DNA from: an uncultured Oscillospiraceae bacterium
GTDB taxonomy: Bacteria; Bacillota; Clostridia; Oscillospirales; Acutalibacteraceae
Assembly: GCA_900555805.1 (NCBI GenBank)
Contig: USMJ01000054.1
Span: 1 to 7,452, forward strand
Direction of reading: 5' to 3'
DNA: 7,452 nucleotides
Positions 1-6,140 of this stretch are shown here, one piece after another (position 1 is the first letter of the stretch; every line of letters begins with the position of its first letter). The position numbers and the translations under genes are program-made. The notes below the pieces were generated by a model. That model saw only the letters and a program-made list of their open reading frames with translations, had not been told where the DNA came from and searched no databases.

Positions 1-674
1 TCACAAAGGAGAACACCATCATTGTTGACGGCGCAGGCGACAAGGACGCTATCAAGGCAAGAGTCAACCAGATCAAGCAGCAGATTGAGGCTTCGACAAG
101 CGAGTTCGATAAAGAAAAGCTTCAGGAAAGACTTGCTAAGCTCGCCGGCGGCGTAGCCGTTATCAAGGTCGGCGCAGCAACCGAAACCGAGATGAAAGAG
201 AAGAAGCTCAGAATCGACGACGCTCTCGCAGCGACAAAGGCGGCTGTCGAGGAAGGCTCGGTCGCAGGCGGCGGCGTAGCGCTTCTTAATGCGGTTCCGG
301 CTGTCAAGGCTCTTCTTGACAAGACCGAGGACGCCGACGAAAAGACAGGCATCAAGATCGTCCTCAAAGCTCTTGAAGAACCCGTCCGTCAGATCGCTAA
401 GAACGCAGGTCTTGAAGGCTCGGTTATCATCAACAACATTGAGGCTTTGGGCAAGGTCGGCTACGGCTTCGACTTCGCTAAGGAAGAATATGTCGATATG
501 GCTAAGGCAGGTATTCTCGACCCGACAAAGGTTACGAGATCGGCTCTTGAGAACGCTTCTTCGGTTGCGGCTATGGTGCTCACGACCGAAAGCCTTGTCA
601 GCGATATTCCCGATCCCGCGGGCGACGCAGCGGCGGCTGCGGCAATGGCTCAGCAGGGCGGCGGAATGTATTGA
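1..674 (+). CDS. groL: Chaperonin GroEL (Hsp60), 3' part only
   Basis: This is the last 223 residues of the 60-kDa chaperonin, the ATP-driven tetradecameric ring that with GroES folds cytosolic proteins. The gene enters from the left edge; the first whole codon begins at base 3. The visible part starts in the apical/intermediate region ([12 protein letters not shown]), passes through the conserved [16 protein letters not shown] stretch, then MKEKK and [14 protein letters not shown]. The second Asp of DDAL corresponds to the ATPase aspartate D398 of E. coli GroEL. The nucleotide-contacting GSVAGGG loop follows, and the equatorial signature [15 protein letters not shown] comes near the end. The C-terminus is an alanine-rich tail ending QQGGGMY, so it lacks the repeated GGM motif of E. 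coli. Codons look optimised (ATC for Ile, GGC for Gly), as expected for a highly expressed gene. An intrinsic terminator follows 11 bases after the stop. groES would be expected upstream, outside the window. Identification is essentially certain. Confidence 0.98.
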   Translation, partial: TKENTIIVDGAGDKDAIKARVNQIKQQIEASTSEFDKEKLQERLAKLAGGVAVIKVGAATETEMKEKKLRIDDALAATKAAVEEGSVAGGGVALLNAVPAVKALLDKTEDADEKTGIKIVLKALEEPVRQIAKNAGLEGSVIINNIEALGKVGYGFDFAKEEYVDMAKAGILDPTKVTRSALENASSVAAMVLTTESLVSDIPDPAGDAAAAAAMAQQGGGMY

Positions 675-685
675 TAAAATAAATT

Positions 686-713
686 CGGGGGCGGTTATCC
701 GTCCCCGTTTTTT
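686..713 (+). terminator. Intrinsic terminator of groL
   Basis: A 9-bp GC-rich stem (686-694 with 699-707, one G-U pair) with a TTAT loop is followed at once by six T residues (708-713). It lies 11 bases after the groL stop codon. The upstream side is A/T-rich, so the hairpin could act weakly on the opposite strand as a backup for rnhA. Confidence 0.92.
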
Positions 714-732
714 ATAGCCCGAATTTATCGCG

Positions 733-769
733 AAACACGGCGGCAGTCGTTTTTGATGCGACCGCCGCC
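733..769 (-). terminator. Probable weak terminator of rnhA
   Basis: Read on the minus strand, an 11-bp stem (769-759 with 749-739, one G-U pair; on the plus strand the same position would be an A-C mismatch) closes a 9-base loop and is followed by GTGTTT. It begins 5 bases after the rnhA stop. The stem is strong but the T tract is short, so termination may be partial. The better pairing on the minus strand than on the plus strand supports an rnhA role. Confidence 0.6.
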
Positions 770-774
770 CGATT

Positions 775-1221
775 TTATCTGTTCATCTGTACCTTTAAGC
801 TCTCCGTGACCGCCATCTTGTCGCATTCCTCGTTTTCGGGGTGTCCGTCATGCCCCCGAACCCAGTTTATGTGAACCTCATGCTTGTCGAGAAGCGTCAG
901 AAGCTCGTCCCACAGCTCTGGATTGAGCGCAGGCTTTTTGTCCTTTTTCCGCCATCCGTTCGCTTTCCATGACTTTGCCCAGCCCTTTGAAATTCCGTCG
1001 GCGACATAGCGCGAATCGGTCGTCAGCTCGACTTCGCAGCTCTCCTTGAGCGCCTTCAGACCCTCTATGACCGCCGTCAGTTCCATGCGGTTGTTCGTCG
1101 TTTCTCTTTCGCCGCCCGAGAGCCGTTTTTCGGTGTCCTTATATCTTAAAATCGTTCCCCATCCGCCGGGGCCGGGGTTTCCCGAACACGCTCCGTCGGT
1201 GTAAATATATACTTTTTTCAT
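775..1221 (-). CDS. rnhA: Ribonuclease HI
   Basis: A complete 148-residue type 1 RNase H (E. coli enzyme 155). It cuts the RNA strand of RNA:DNA hybrids with two metal ions, removing R-loops and Okazaki primers in the cytoplasm. The catalytic set is all present: D9 in [17 protein letters not shown]47 in NNRMELTA, D69 in TTDSRYV, H124 in [11 protein letters not shown] and D134 in ECDKMA. The basic protrusion that helps hybrid binding is also kept (about residues 79-103, [16 protein letters not shown]), so this is the bacterial RNase HI form, not the shorter archaeal or retroviral-like form. The ATG at 1221 is chosen because AGGAG lies 5 bases upstream and the protein then begins exactly like the family ([10 protein letters not shown]). 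The frame stays open upstream to an ATG at 1329, but that start would lie inside the promoter. The gene converges with groL and is divergent from rnj. Confidence 0.97.
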   Translation of the reverse strand: MKKVYIYTDGACSGNPGPGGWGTILRYKDTEKRLSGGERETTNNRMELTAVIEGLKALKESCEVELTTDSRYVADGISKGWAKSWKANGWRKKDKKPALNPELWDELLTLLDKHEVHINWVRGHDGHPENEECDKMAVTESLKVQMNR

Positions 1222-1226
1222 GGTCG

Positions 1227-1231
1227 CTCCT
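1227..1231 (-). promoter_or_regulatory. Ribosome binding site of rnhA
   Basis: AGGAG on the minus strand, 5 bases before the ATG at 1221. It decides the start against the in-frame ATG at 1329, 108 bases upstream. Confidence 0.8.
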
Positions 1232-1297
1232 AATTCTTTTATGGGGTACGCGCCGAATGCGTGCGAAAAGCCGGCGCGTACGAAAAATAACAATAGC

Positions 1298-1326
1298 ATT
1301 GTATCACAAACTCGCGGATAAGACAA
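1298..1326 (-). promoter_or_regulatory. Extended -10 promoter of rnhA
   Basis: Minus-strand -35 TTGTCT (1326-1321), a 17-base spacer, and -10 TACAAT (1303-1298) preceded by TGA, which gives the extended -10 pattern TGnTACAAT. Transcription should begin near 1291, giving a leader of about 70 bases. A second, poorer candidate lies further upstream (TATAAT at 1339-1334 with a weak TTGCGC 15 bases before it). Confidence 0.72.
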
Positions 1327-1426
1327 CATCTTAATTATAAAATCAAAGCCCGACGCGCAAGTTTATATCGGGAAAATAAAGGTCATAATATTTTTACTCC
1401 CGGGCGAAGTATCGCTTCTAAATCTA

Positions 1427-1455
1427 TTGACATATTTAGCCAATAATAGTAAAAT
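1427..1455 (+). promoter_or_regulatory. Sigma-A-type promoter of the rnj-gdpP-rplI(-dnaB) unit
   Basis: A perfect TTGACA (-35, 1427-1432), a 17-base spacer and TAAAAT (-10, 1450-1455, five of six consensus bases). The start of transcription should be near 1462, about 98 bases before the rnj ATG. It is the strongest housekeeping promoter in the window. Confidence 0.85.
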
Positions 1456-1460
1456 ATCAT

Positions 1461-1503
1461 AATCAAGTATCATGTGTAACTATGTCTAATTTCACTTGTG
1501 ATT
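1461..1503 (+). other. Possible 5'-end stem in the rnj leader
   Basis: AATCAAGT (1461-1468) can pair with ACTT-GT-GATT (1494-1503), giving two 4-bp halves separated by a 2-base bulge, with a loop of about 25 bases. It would begin almost at the predicted first transcribed base. The stem is A/T-rich and weak, so it may be chance; it is listed because RNase J attacks RNA 5' ends. Confidence 0.25.
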
Positions 1504-1539
1504 TATTCAGTACGTTTTAATTATACATACAATTTAAAG

Positions 1540-1546
1540 AAGGAGG
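1540..1546 (+). promoter_or_regulatory. Ribosome binding site of rnj
   Basis: AAGGAGG, close to a full anti-16S match, 13 bases before the ATG at 1560. An in-frame TTG at 1548 is only 1 base away, too close for initiation, so the ATG is preferred although its spacing is on the long side. Confidence 0.8.
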
Positions 1547-1559
1547 ATTGATTAAACGA

Positions 1560-3521
1560 ATGGCTGAAAATAAGGTATCGGATAAGAAAAATCCGAACGC
1601 AAAAACAGGCAGAACAAACAAGAAGAACGGTCAGACCAAAAAGGATCAGACCAAAGATAAGTCAACTCAGACAAAACAGACGAAACAAACCAAACAGACA
1701 AAACAGACCAAAAATAAAAAAGAAACGCCGAAACAGACGGCTAAACAAAAGAAGAATCAGACCGAACAGACCAAACAGAACACCCAGAGCCGAAAGAACA
1801 AAACGACTTCGGGCAAGGGTCAGAAGACCAAAAAGAAGACAGCGTCAAAAACGAAAGTGAATAACGAAAAAGTGAAGATAGCTTTCCTCGGCGGTATAAA
1901 CGAAGTCGGAAAGAATATGACGCTCTATGAATACGGCGACGATATGTTCATCGTCGACTGCGGTCTTGCGTTTCCCGATCAGGATATGCCGGGCGTCGAC
2001 TTGGTTATTCCCGATTTCACCTATATTGAAAAGAACGCCGAAAAGATCAGGGGCGTTGTTATTACCCACGGTCACGAGGACCATATAGGCGCTCTTGCCT
2101 ATCTCCTGAAAACGGTGAACACACCCGTTTTCGGAACAAGACTTTCAATAGGCCTCATCGAGGGAAAACTCAAAGAGCATAATATGCTCGGAAAAGTCAT
2201 ATTAAAGACGGTCGAACCCGGCGACGAGATATCTCTCGGAAAGTTCAATGTCGAGTTTATTCATGTCAACCACTCGATTCCCGACGCGGTCGGACTTGCG
2301 ATAAAGTCGCCTGCGGGAGTTATAGTTCAGACGGGCGACTTCAAGATCGACTGTACGCCCATAGACGGCGGAATGATAGACTTGGCGAGATTTGCCGAGC
2401 TCGGAAGCGAGGGCGTTTTAGCCATGCTTTCGGATTCGACAAACGCCGAAAGACCGGGATTCACCGAAAGCGAAAAGATAGTCGGCGAATCGTTTGAAAG
2501 GCTGTTCAGAAGAGCCGATCACAGGCGAATCATAGTTGCCACATTCGCTTCGAATATCCACAGAGTTCAGCAGATAATCGACGTCGCCGAAAGCCTCGGC
2601 AGAAAGGTCGCCCTTTCGGGCAGGAGCCTTGAAAACGTCGTCACCATAGGCGCTCAGCTCGGATATCTGAAGGTCCCCGAGAATATTCTCATCAGCATAG
2701 ACATGATCAACAGATATCAGCCCGAACAGCTCGTTCTTATCACGACAGGCAGTCAGGGCGAACCCATGTCGGCTCTGACGAGAATGGCGTTTTCCGATCA
2801 CCGCAAGGTCTCCATAACGCCGAACGACTATGTCATAATCTCAGCGAATCCCATACCGGGCAACGAGAAAATGGTCGGCAATGTCATCAATGAGCTTATG
2901 AGACTCGGCGCTGAGGTCGTCTATGAAAAGATGTATGACGTCCACGTTTCGGGTCATGCCTGTCAGGAGGAGCTTAAGATAATGCTCGGCATAGTCAAGC
3001 CGAAGTATTTCATCCCCGTTCACGGCGAACAGAAGCATCTTCAGAAGCATGCAAAGCTCGGCGTAAACATGGGCATAGACAAAAAGAATATCGCGATAGT
3101 CGAAAACGGATGCGTGCTTGAACTTTCGGAGAGCGAGATCAAGAAGCTCGAAAACGTTCAGGCGGGTCAGGTCTTTGTCGACGGCTCGGGCGTCGGAGAT
3201 GTCGGTTCTGTCGTTATAAGAGACAGAAAGCATCTGTCGAACGACGGACTTATAATCGTCGTCGCGACGATAGACTCCGTCACGGGCGAAATCTTAAGCG
3301 GCCCCGACGTCGTTTCAAGAGGTTTCGTCTATGTCAGAGAATCCGAAGAGCTTATGGATGAAGCGAGAAATATAGCTTTTGAATCTCTCTCGAAGTGTCA
3401 GACAAAGCATGTCAGAGAGTGGAATACAATAAAGAGCCGCATAAGAGACGACGTCTCACGGCTTATGTATGAAAGAACAAAGAGAAGTCCGATGATACTT
3501 CCCATTATCATGGAGGTGTAA
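1560..3521 (+). CDS. rnj: Ribonuclease J with a long basic N-terminal arm
   Basis: A 653-residue RNase J, the metallo-beta-lactamase/beta-CASP enzyme that is both a 5'-to-3' exonuclease and an endonuclease in Gram-positive mRNA decay and rRNA maturation. The core starts near residue 105 (VKIAFLGGINEVGKNM). The zinc motif HGHEDH is at 170-175, further expected ligands are H238 (NHSIPDA) and D260 (TGDFK), and the beta-CASP region runs from SDSTN (291-295) through ATFASNIHR, TTGSQGEPMSAL, SGH (464-466) and PVHGE (486-490). The C-terminus ends RSPMILPIIMEV, as in B. subtilis J1. With the full zinc motif it should be active, J1-like. The core matches the usual length of about 555; the extra 100 N-terminal residues are polar and lysine-rich, with five QTK repeats. 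First gene of the forward unit; its last codons contain the gdpP ribosome binding site. Confidence 0.96.
   Translation: MAENKVSDKKNPNAKTGRTNKKNGQTKKDQTKDKSTQTKQTKQTKQTKQTKNKKETPKQTAKQKKNQTEQTKQNTQSRKNKTTSGKGQKTKKKTASKTKVNNEKVKIAFLGGINEVGKNMTLYEYGDDMFIVDCGLAFPDQDMPGVDLVIPDFTYIEKNAEKIRGVVITHGHEDHIGALAYLLKTVNTPVFGTRLSIGLIEGKLKEHNMLGKVILKTVEPGDEISLGKFNVEFIHVNHSIPDAVGLAIKSPAGVIVQTGDFKIDCTPIDGGMIDLARFAELGSEGVLAMLSDSTNAERPGFTESEKIVGESFERLFRRADHRRIIVATFASNIHRVQQIIDVAESLGRKVALSGRSLENVVTIGAQLGYLKVPENILISIDMINRYQPEQLVLITTGSQGEPMSALTRMAFSDHRKVSITPNDYVIISANPIPGNEKMVGNVINELMRLGAEVVYEKMYDVHVSGHACQEELKIMLGIVKPKYFIPVHGEQKHLQKHAKLGVNMGIDKKNIAIVENGCVLELSESEIKKLENVQAGQVFVDGSGVGDVGSVVIRDRKHLSNDGLIIVVATIDSVTGEILSGPDVVSRGFVYVRESEELMDEARNIAFESLSKCQTKHVREWNTIKSRIRDDVSRLMYERTKRSPMILPIIMEV
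1668..1712 (+). repeat. Five tandem 9-base units encoding QTK in RNase J
   Basis: Five consecutive units coding Gln-Thr-Lys (residues 37-51) inside the N-terminal arm. The units differ only at third positions (CAG/CAA, ACA/ACG/ACC), so the peptide is perfectly repeated while the DNA is not. Related QT and KQ pairs continue to about residue 75. Confidence 0.9.
3512..3518 (+). promoter_or_regulatory. Ribosome binding site of gdpP, inside the rnj end
   Basis: GGAGGTG is formed by the conserved last rnj codons ATG GAG GTG (Met-Glu-Val) and lies 6 bases before the TTG at 3525. It fixes the unusual TTG start and implies that ribosomes finishing rnj can feed gdpP (translational coupling). Confidence 0.85.
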
Positions 3522-3524
3522 GAA

Positions 3525-5486
3525 TTGAGAAGCATATGGCGAAAGTATATGTTTGCGTTTATAGCCGCTCCGATAGCGCTGGTGTTCGCTGTCGCGACGT
3601 GGTTTTATAACAAGCCGCTTTCAATAGCCGAAATCGTGGCTCTTGTTGCCCTGTGCTTCGGTTACGTTCTGTATATCTCCGTCAACAACATCAAGATAGT
3701 TTCGAGGATCGACGCGGTCGCCGCCGAGCTCGACATTAAAACGAGCGCAACACTCCAAAGCGTACCTTTCCTGTGTGTCGCCTTTGACGAAACGGGCGAG
3801 GTCTTCTGGAGCAACGACAAATTTTCGGCGGACTTCTTCAAAAACGGAAGAACACTCAGCGGAAACATTTCCGACATTTTAGGTACGCAGATATTTGATG
3901 TCATAAGCGGCAAAAGCGATCGTATCGAAGCGAACGGCGGAAGGAAGTATTCCGTATACTGCGTGACGGGAAAAGACAAAAACGACAAGCAGTTTTACGT
4001 TCTCTATCTCGTCGACAACACCGAGCTTCGTCAGATCGAACAGCGATACTACGAAACAAGACCGTCAGCCGTTCTCATCTCGGTTGACACGGTCGACGAA
4101 ATAAGACAGAATTTCAAAGACAGCGAATGCGGCGCGATCTTCGGCAGAATCGAAGAGATAGTCGACAACTGGGCGAGCAAGTTCGGCTGCGTATCCAAAA
4201 AGCTTTCGACAGGAAGATTTTTTGTCATCGCCGAGGAGAAAAGCCTTGAGGCGATGAAAGAAGACAAGTTCAAGATACTCGAATATGTCAGATCGCTTTC
4301 ATACGCTGACAAAAAGGTCAACGCCACGCTCTCAATCGGCATAGGCAAGGAGGAAAGCTTCGTCGACTCCAACGACGCCGCAAAAGCGGCTATCGAAATG
4401 GCGCAAAGCCGAGGCGGAGATCAGGTCGCCATAAAAGACGGCAAGGATTATACCTTCTTCGGCGGCGTTTCGGCGGGTCTTGAGCGCTCGAACAAGGTCA
4501 GAACAAGAATTGTCGCCACCTCGTTCTCCGAGCTTATAGCCGGATGTGAAAACGTCGTCGTCATGGGTCACAGATACGCCGACCTCGACGCTTTCGGCGC
4601 GGCGATGGGCGTTATGAGTATAGTCAGAAGCCTGAAAAAGCCCGTCAATATCGTCATAAACAAAGACACCGCGCTCGCTCTTCCACTTATAAAGAGGGCG
4701 GAGCAGGCAGGCTTGGGCGAATACCTGATAAGCCCGGAAAAAGCAAAATTTATAGTCTCCCACAACACCTTGCTCGTTGTCGTCGACACTCATAAGCCAT
4801 ATTTCACCGAGTGTCCCGAGCTTCTCGAAAAAACGAACAAGATCGTTGTCATAGATCACCACAGAAAGTCGGTCAACTATATCCAGAACGCCGTTCTGTT
4901 TTTCCATGCGTCGTACGCGTCGTCTGCCTGCGAGATGATAACTGAACTGGCTCAGTATATAGGCTCATCTTCGCCGATAGACAGTCTGACGGCGGAGGCT
5001 CTGCTCTCGGGTATAATGCTCGATACGCGAAGCTTCATACTTCACACGGGCGTCAGAACGTTCGAAGCGGCGGCTTATCTCAAAAGCCGCGCGGCCGACA
5101 CGGTCGAAGTCAAAAAGCTGTTCAGCAACGACATGGATGTCTACAAATACAGAAATCAGATCATCGACAGCGCCTTCACCTATAACGGCTGCGCTGTTTC
5201 CGTCGCCGAGATCAAGACGAACAACATAAGGCTGATAACCTCTCAGGCGGCGGACGAGCTTTTGAACATAGACGGCGTGAAAGCTTCGTTTGTTCTGTTT
5301 GAAGTCGACGGAGTGGTCTGCATTTCGACCCGTTCCTTCGGCGAAATGAATGTTCAGGTCGTCATGGAAAAATTCGGAGGCGGCGGCCACAGAACAATGG
5401 CGGCGGCGCAGATTGAAGACTCTTCGATTGAAGAGGTGCTCGAAAAGTTAAAGAAAGAAATCGACAATTATTTTGCCGATGTGTAA
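3525..5486 (+). CDS. gdpP: Cyclic-di-AMP phosphodiesterase GdpP (DHH/DHHA1)
   Basis: A 653-residue membrane phosphodiesterase (B. subtilis GdpP/YybT about 659) that hydrolyses c-di-AMP to pApA and so affects potassium and osmotic balance, cell wall stress and beta-lactam tolerance. Domain order is the family's: two membrane helices (about 9-27 and 33-52), a degenerate PAS domain (about 75-170), a degenerate GGDEF domain (about 180-312, with STGRF at 228-232 where GGDEF would be), then DHH and DHHA1. Catalytic motifs are present: H349, D353 and D355 in GHRYADLDAFGAA, D421 in DTH, DHH at 444-446, D500 in GIMLD, and FGGGGHR at 617-623. The TTG start is chosen because GGAGGTG lies 6 bases upstream; the next ATG (residue 9) has no such site and would cut into the first helix. 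It starts 3 bases after the rnj stop. Confidence 0.95.
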   Translation: MRSIWRKYMFAFIAAPIALVFAVATWFYNKPLSIAEIVALVALCFGYVLYISVNNIKIVSRIDAVAAELDIKTSATLQSVPFLCVAFDETGEVFWSNDKFSADFFKNGRTLSGNISDILGTQIFDVISGKSDRIEANGGRKYSVYCVTGKDKNDKQFYVLYLVDNTELRQIEQRYYETRPSAVLISVDTVDEIRQNFKDSECGAIFGRIEEIVDNWASKFGCVSKKLSTGRFFVIAEEKSLEAMKEDKFKILEYVRSLSYADKKVNATLSIGIGKEESFVDSNDAAKAAIEMAQSRGGDQVAIKDGKDYTFFGGVSAGLERSNKVRTRIVATSFSELIAGCENVVVMGHRYADLDAFGAAMGVMSIVRSLKKPVNIVINKDTALALPLIKRAEQAGLGEYLISPEKAKFIVSHNTLLVVVDTHKPYFTECPELLEKTNKIVVIDHHRKSVNYIQNAVLFFHASYASSACEMITELAQYIGSSSPIDSLTAEALLSGIMLDTRSFILHTGVRTFEAAAYLKSRAADTVEVKKLFSNDMDVYKYRNQIIDSAFTYNGCAVSVAEIKTNNIRLITSQAADELLNIDGVKASFVLFEVDGVVCISTRSFGEMNVQVVMEKFGGGGHRTMAAAQIEDSSIEEVLEKLKKEIDNYFADV

Positions 5487-5493
5487 TATTTTG

Positions 5494-5499
5494 AAAGGA
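5494..5499 (+). promoter_or_regulatory. Ribosome binding site of rplI
   Basis: AAAGGA, 9 bases before the ATG at 5509. An ATG at 5502 is nearer but is out of frame with L9. Confidence 0.75.
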
Positions 5500-5508
5500 C
5501 GATGACAA

Positions 5509-5949
5509 ATGAAAGTTATTTTGAAAGCGGATGTTAAGGGCCTCGGAAAAAAGGGACAGCTTGTTAATGCCTCCGACGGGTACGCCCGAAATTTTCTGTT
5601 CCCGAAGAATTTGGCCGCTGAGGCAAACGCTCAGGCGATGAGCGAACTCAAAAATAAGGAGGACGCCGAAAGATACAGAATAGCGACCGAAAAGGCCGCA
5701 GCTCAGAAAGCGGCGGAAAAGATAAACGGAAAGACGGTCAAACTCACCGCGAAAGCAGGTCAGAACGGAAAGCTCTTCGGTTCGGTTACATCGAAAGAGA
5801 TATCCGAAAAGCTCAAGAGCGAATTCGATATCTCCGCCGACAAGAGAAAGATAGTCATGGAGGATATCAAAGCTTTCGGAACATACGAAGCCGAGGTCAA
5901 GCTCTATACGGGCATTTCGGCTAAGATATATGTCACCGTCGGAGAATAA
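5509..5949 (+). CDS. rplI: 50S ribosomal protein L9 (bL9)
   Basis: A complete 146-residue bL9 (E. coli 149). It binds 23S rRNA at the base of the L1 stalk and reaches out along the subunit surface, helping to hold the reading frame. The N-terminal RNA-binding domain is standard ([16 protein letters not shown], then [14 protein letters not shown]), with N34 where many homologues have Gly. A long charged connecting helix, rich in E, K and A, spans about residues 41-73, and the C-terminal domain follows ([20 protein letters not shown], then [25 protein letters not shown]). It sits 22 bases after gdpP and ahead of dnaB, the order known from Bacillus (gdpP-rplI-dnaC), so it is probably co-transcribed. 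A pair of direct repeats begins 6 bases past its stop codon. Confidence 0.97.
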   Translation: MKVILKADVKGLGKKGQLVNASDGYARNFLFPKNLAAEANAQAMSELKNKEDAERYRIATEKAAAQKAAEKINGKTVKLTAKAGQNGKLFGSVTSKEISEKLKSEFDISADKRKIVMEDIKAFGTYEAEVKLYTGISAKIYVTVGE

Positions 5950-5954
5950 ACCGA

Positions 5955-5983
5955 AAGTCAGAACACAGATCGGGTACAACAAA
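5955..5983 (+). repeat. 29-base direct repeat, copy 1 (rplI-dnaB gap)
   Basis: Starts AAGTCAGAACACAG and ends GTACAACAAA; it matches the second copy at 27 of 29 positions (differences at repeat positions 15 and 19). It begins just after the rplI stop. Its flanks can pair: CCGA (5951-5954) and the GTC inside the repeat (5957-5959) with GACTCGG (5984-5990), a 7-bp stem with a 2-base bulge. The same TCGG can instead pair with CCGA at 6002-6005. Not a recognised element. Confidence 0.85.
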
Positions 5984-6018
5984 GACTCGGTCTATTGGAA
6001 GCCGACTATGTGTGGGTG

Positions 6019-6047
6019 AAGTCAGAACACAGTTCGCGTACAACAAA
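6019..6047 (+). repeat. 29-base direct repeat, copy 2 (rplI-dnaB gap)
   Basis: The second copy, 64 bases downstream of the first with 35 unrelated bases between them. Its flanks also contain short complementary arms of a different sequence (GTGA 6016-6019 with TCAC 6050-6053), so both copies could sit in the loop of a weak hairpin. Inside this copy GAAC-ACA-GTTC (6025-6035) can fold; the corresponding change in copy 1 breaks one of those pairs. Confidence 0.85.
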
Positions 6048-6076
6048 AATCACGTTTGGGCGGACGTTTTAAACAT

Positions 6077-6120
6077 GGTATCAGCGCTGAATTTTTCAAA
6101 ATCCGGTCGCGCTTAATGCC
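6077..6120 (+). other. Imperfect hairpin just upstream of dnaB
   Basis: GGTAT (6077-6081) pairs with ATGCC (6116-6120, one G-U) and AGCGC (6083-6087) with GCGCT (6109-6113), separated by a 1x2 internal loop. A further small stem ATTT/AAAT (6091-6094 with 6099-6102) fits inside the 21-base loop. No T tract follows, so it is not an intrinsic terminator. It ends about 8 bases before the dnaB ribosome binding site and could affect dnaB translation or be an RNA processing site; function is inferred only. Confidence 0.45.
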
Positions 6121-6127
6121 AAAGGAT

Positions 6128-6136
6128 AAGGGGTGG
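6128..6136 (+). promoter_or_regulatory. Ribosome binding site of dnaB
   Basis: The purine-rich AAGGGGTGG ends 4 bases before the TTG at 6141. It is an imperfect match to AAGGAGGTG. An in-frame stop (TAA at 6114) lies upstream and the first in-frame ATG is 29 codons inside the conserved domain, so TTG is the best start. Confidence 0.65.
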
Positions 6137-6140
6137 TAGC

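Larger units (their letters stand above)
1222..1559. other. Divergent intergenic region rnhA / rnj
   Basis: This 338-base stretch has no supported gene. From left to right it holds the rnhA ribosome binding site and leader, the rnhA promoter, an A/T-rich central part (about 1330-1400) with a small inverted repeat (CCCGA 1349-1353, TCGGG 1368-1372), the rnj promoter (1427-1455), and an A/T-rich rnj leader ending in AAGGAGG. It is clearly richer in A+T than the flanking genes. I see no riboswitch or T-box that I can recognise. Confidence 0.7.

Noticed and set aside
289..717. A 142-residue overlapping frame inside groL.
   Set aside because: It overlaps a highly conserved chaperonin region, is arginine- and serine-rich as expected of an off-frame reading, and runs through the groL terminator.
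1222..1329. An upstream start for RNase HI at 1329, adding 36 residues.
   Set aside because: The added sequence does not resemble the family, covers the predicted promoter, and has no ribosome binding site; the ATG at 1221 has AGGAG and the normal N-terminus.
1349..1372. Inverted repeat CCCGA/TCGGG as a terminator.
   Set aside because: The stem is only 5 bp with a 14-base loop, there is no T run on the plus strand, and on the minus strand no gene ends before it.
1548..1559. TTG at 1548 as the RNase J start.
   Set aside because: It lies 1 base after AAGGAGG, too close for initiation; the ATG at 1560 is in the same frame and better placed.
4332..4907. A 191-residue open frame on the minus strand inside gdpP.
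   Set aside because: It is antisense to the catalytic DHH region with no recognisable domain; best explained as a codon-bias shadow.
5362..5982. A 206-residue open frame on the minus strand across the gdpP end and rplI.
   Set aside because: It lies opposite two well-supported conserved genes, shows no recognisable domain, and long antisense frames are expected with this codon usage.
5955..6047. A two-repeat CRISPR-like array (29-base repeats, 35-base spacer).
   Set aside because: Only two copies, with two mismatches, no cas gene in the window, and a position squeezed between rplI and dnaB. The lengths fit by coincidence; a regulatory or dispersed repeat is more likely.
6056..6084. A possible dnaB promoter (TTGGGC, 17-base spacer, TATCAG).
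   Set aside because: Only 3/6 and 4/6 matches to consensus, no better than chance in this region.
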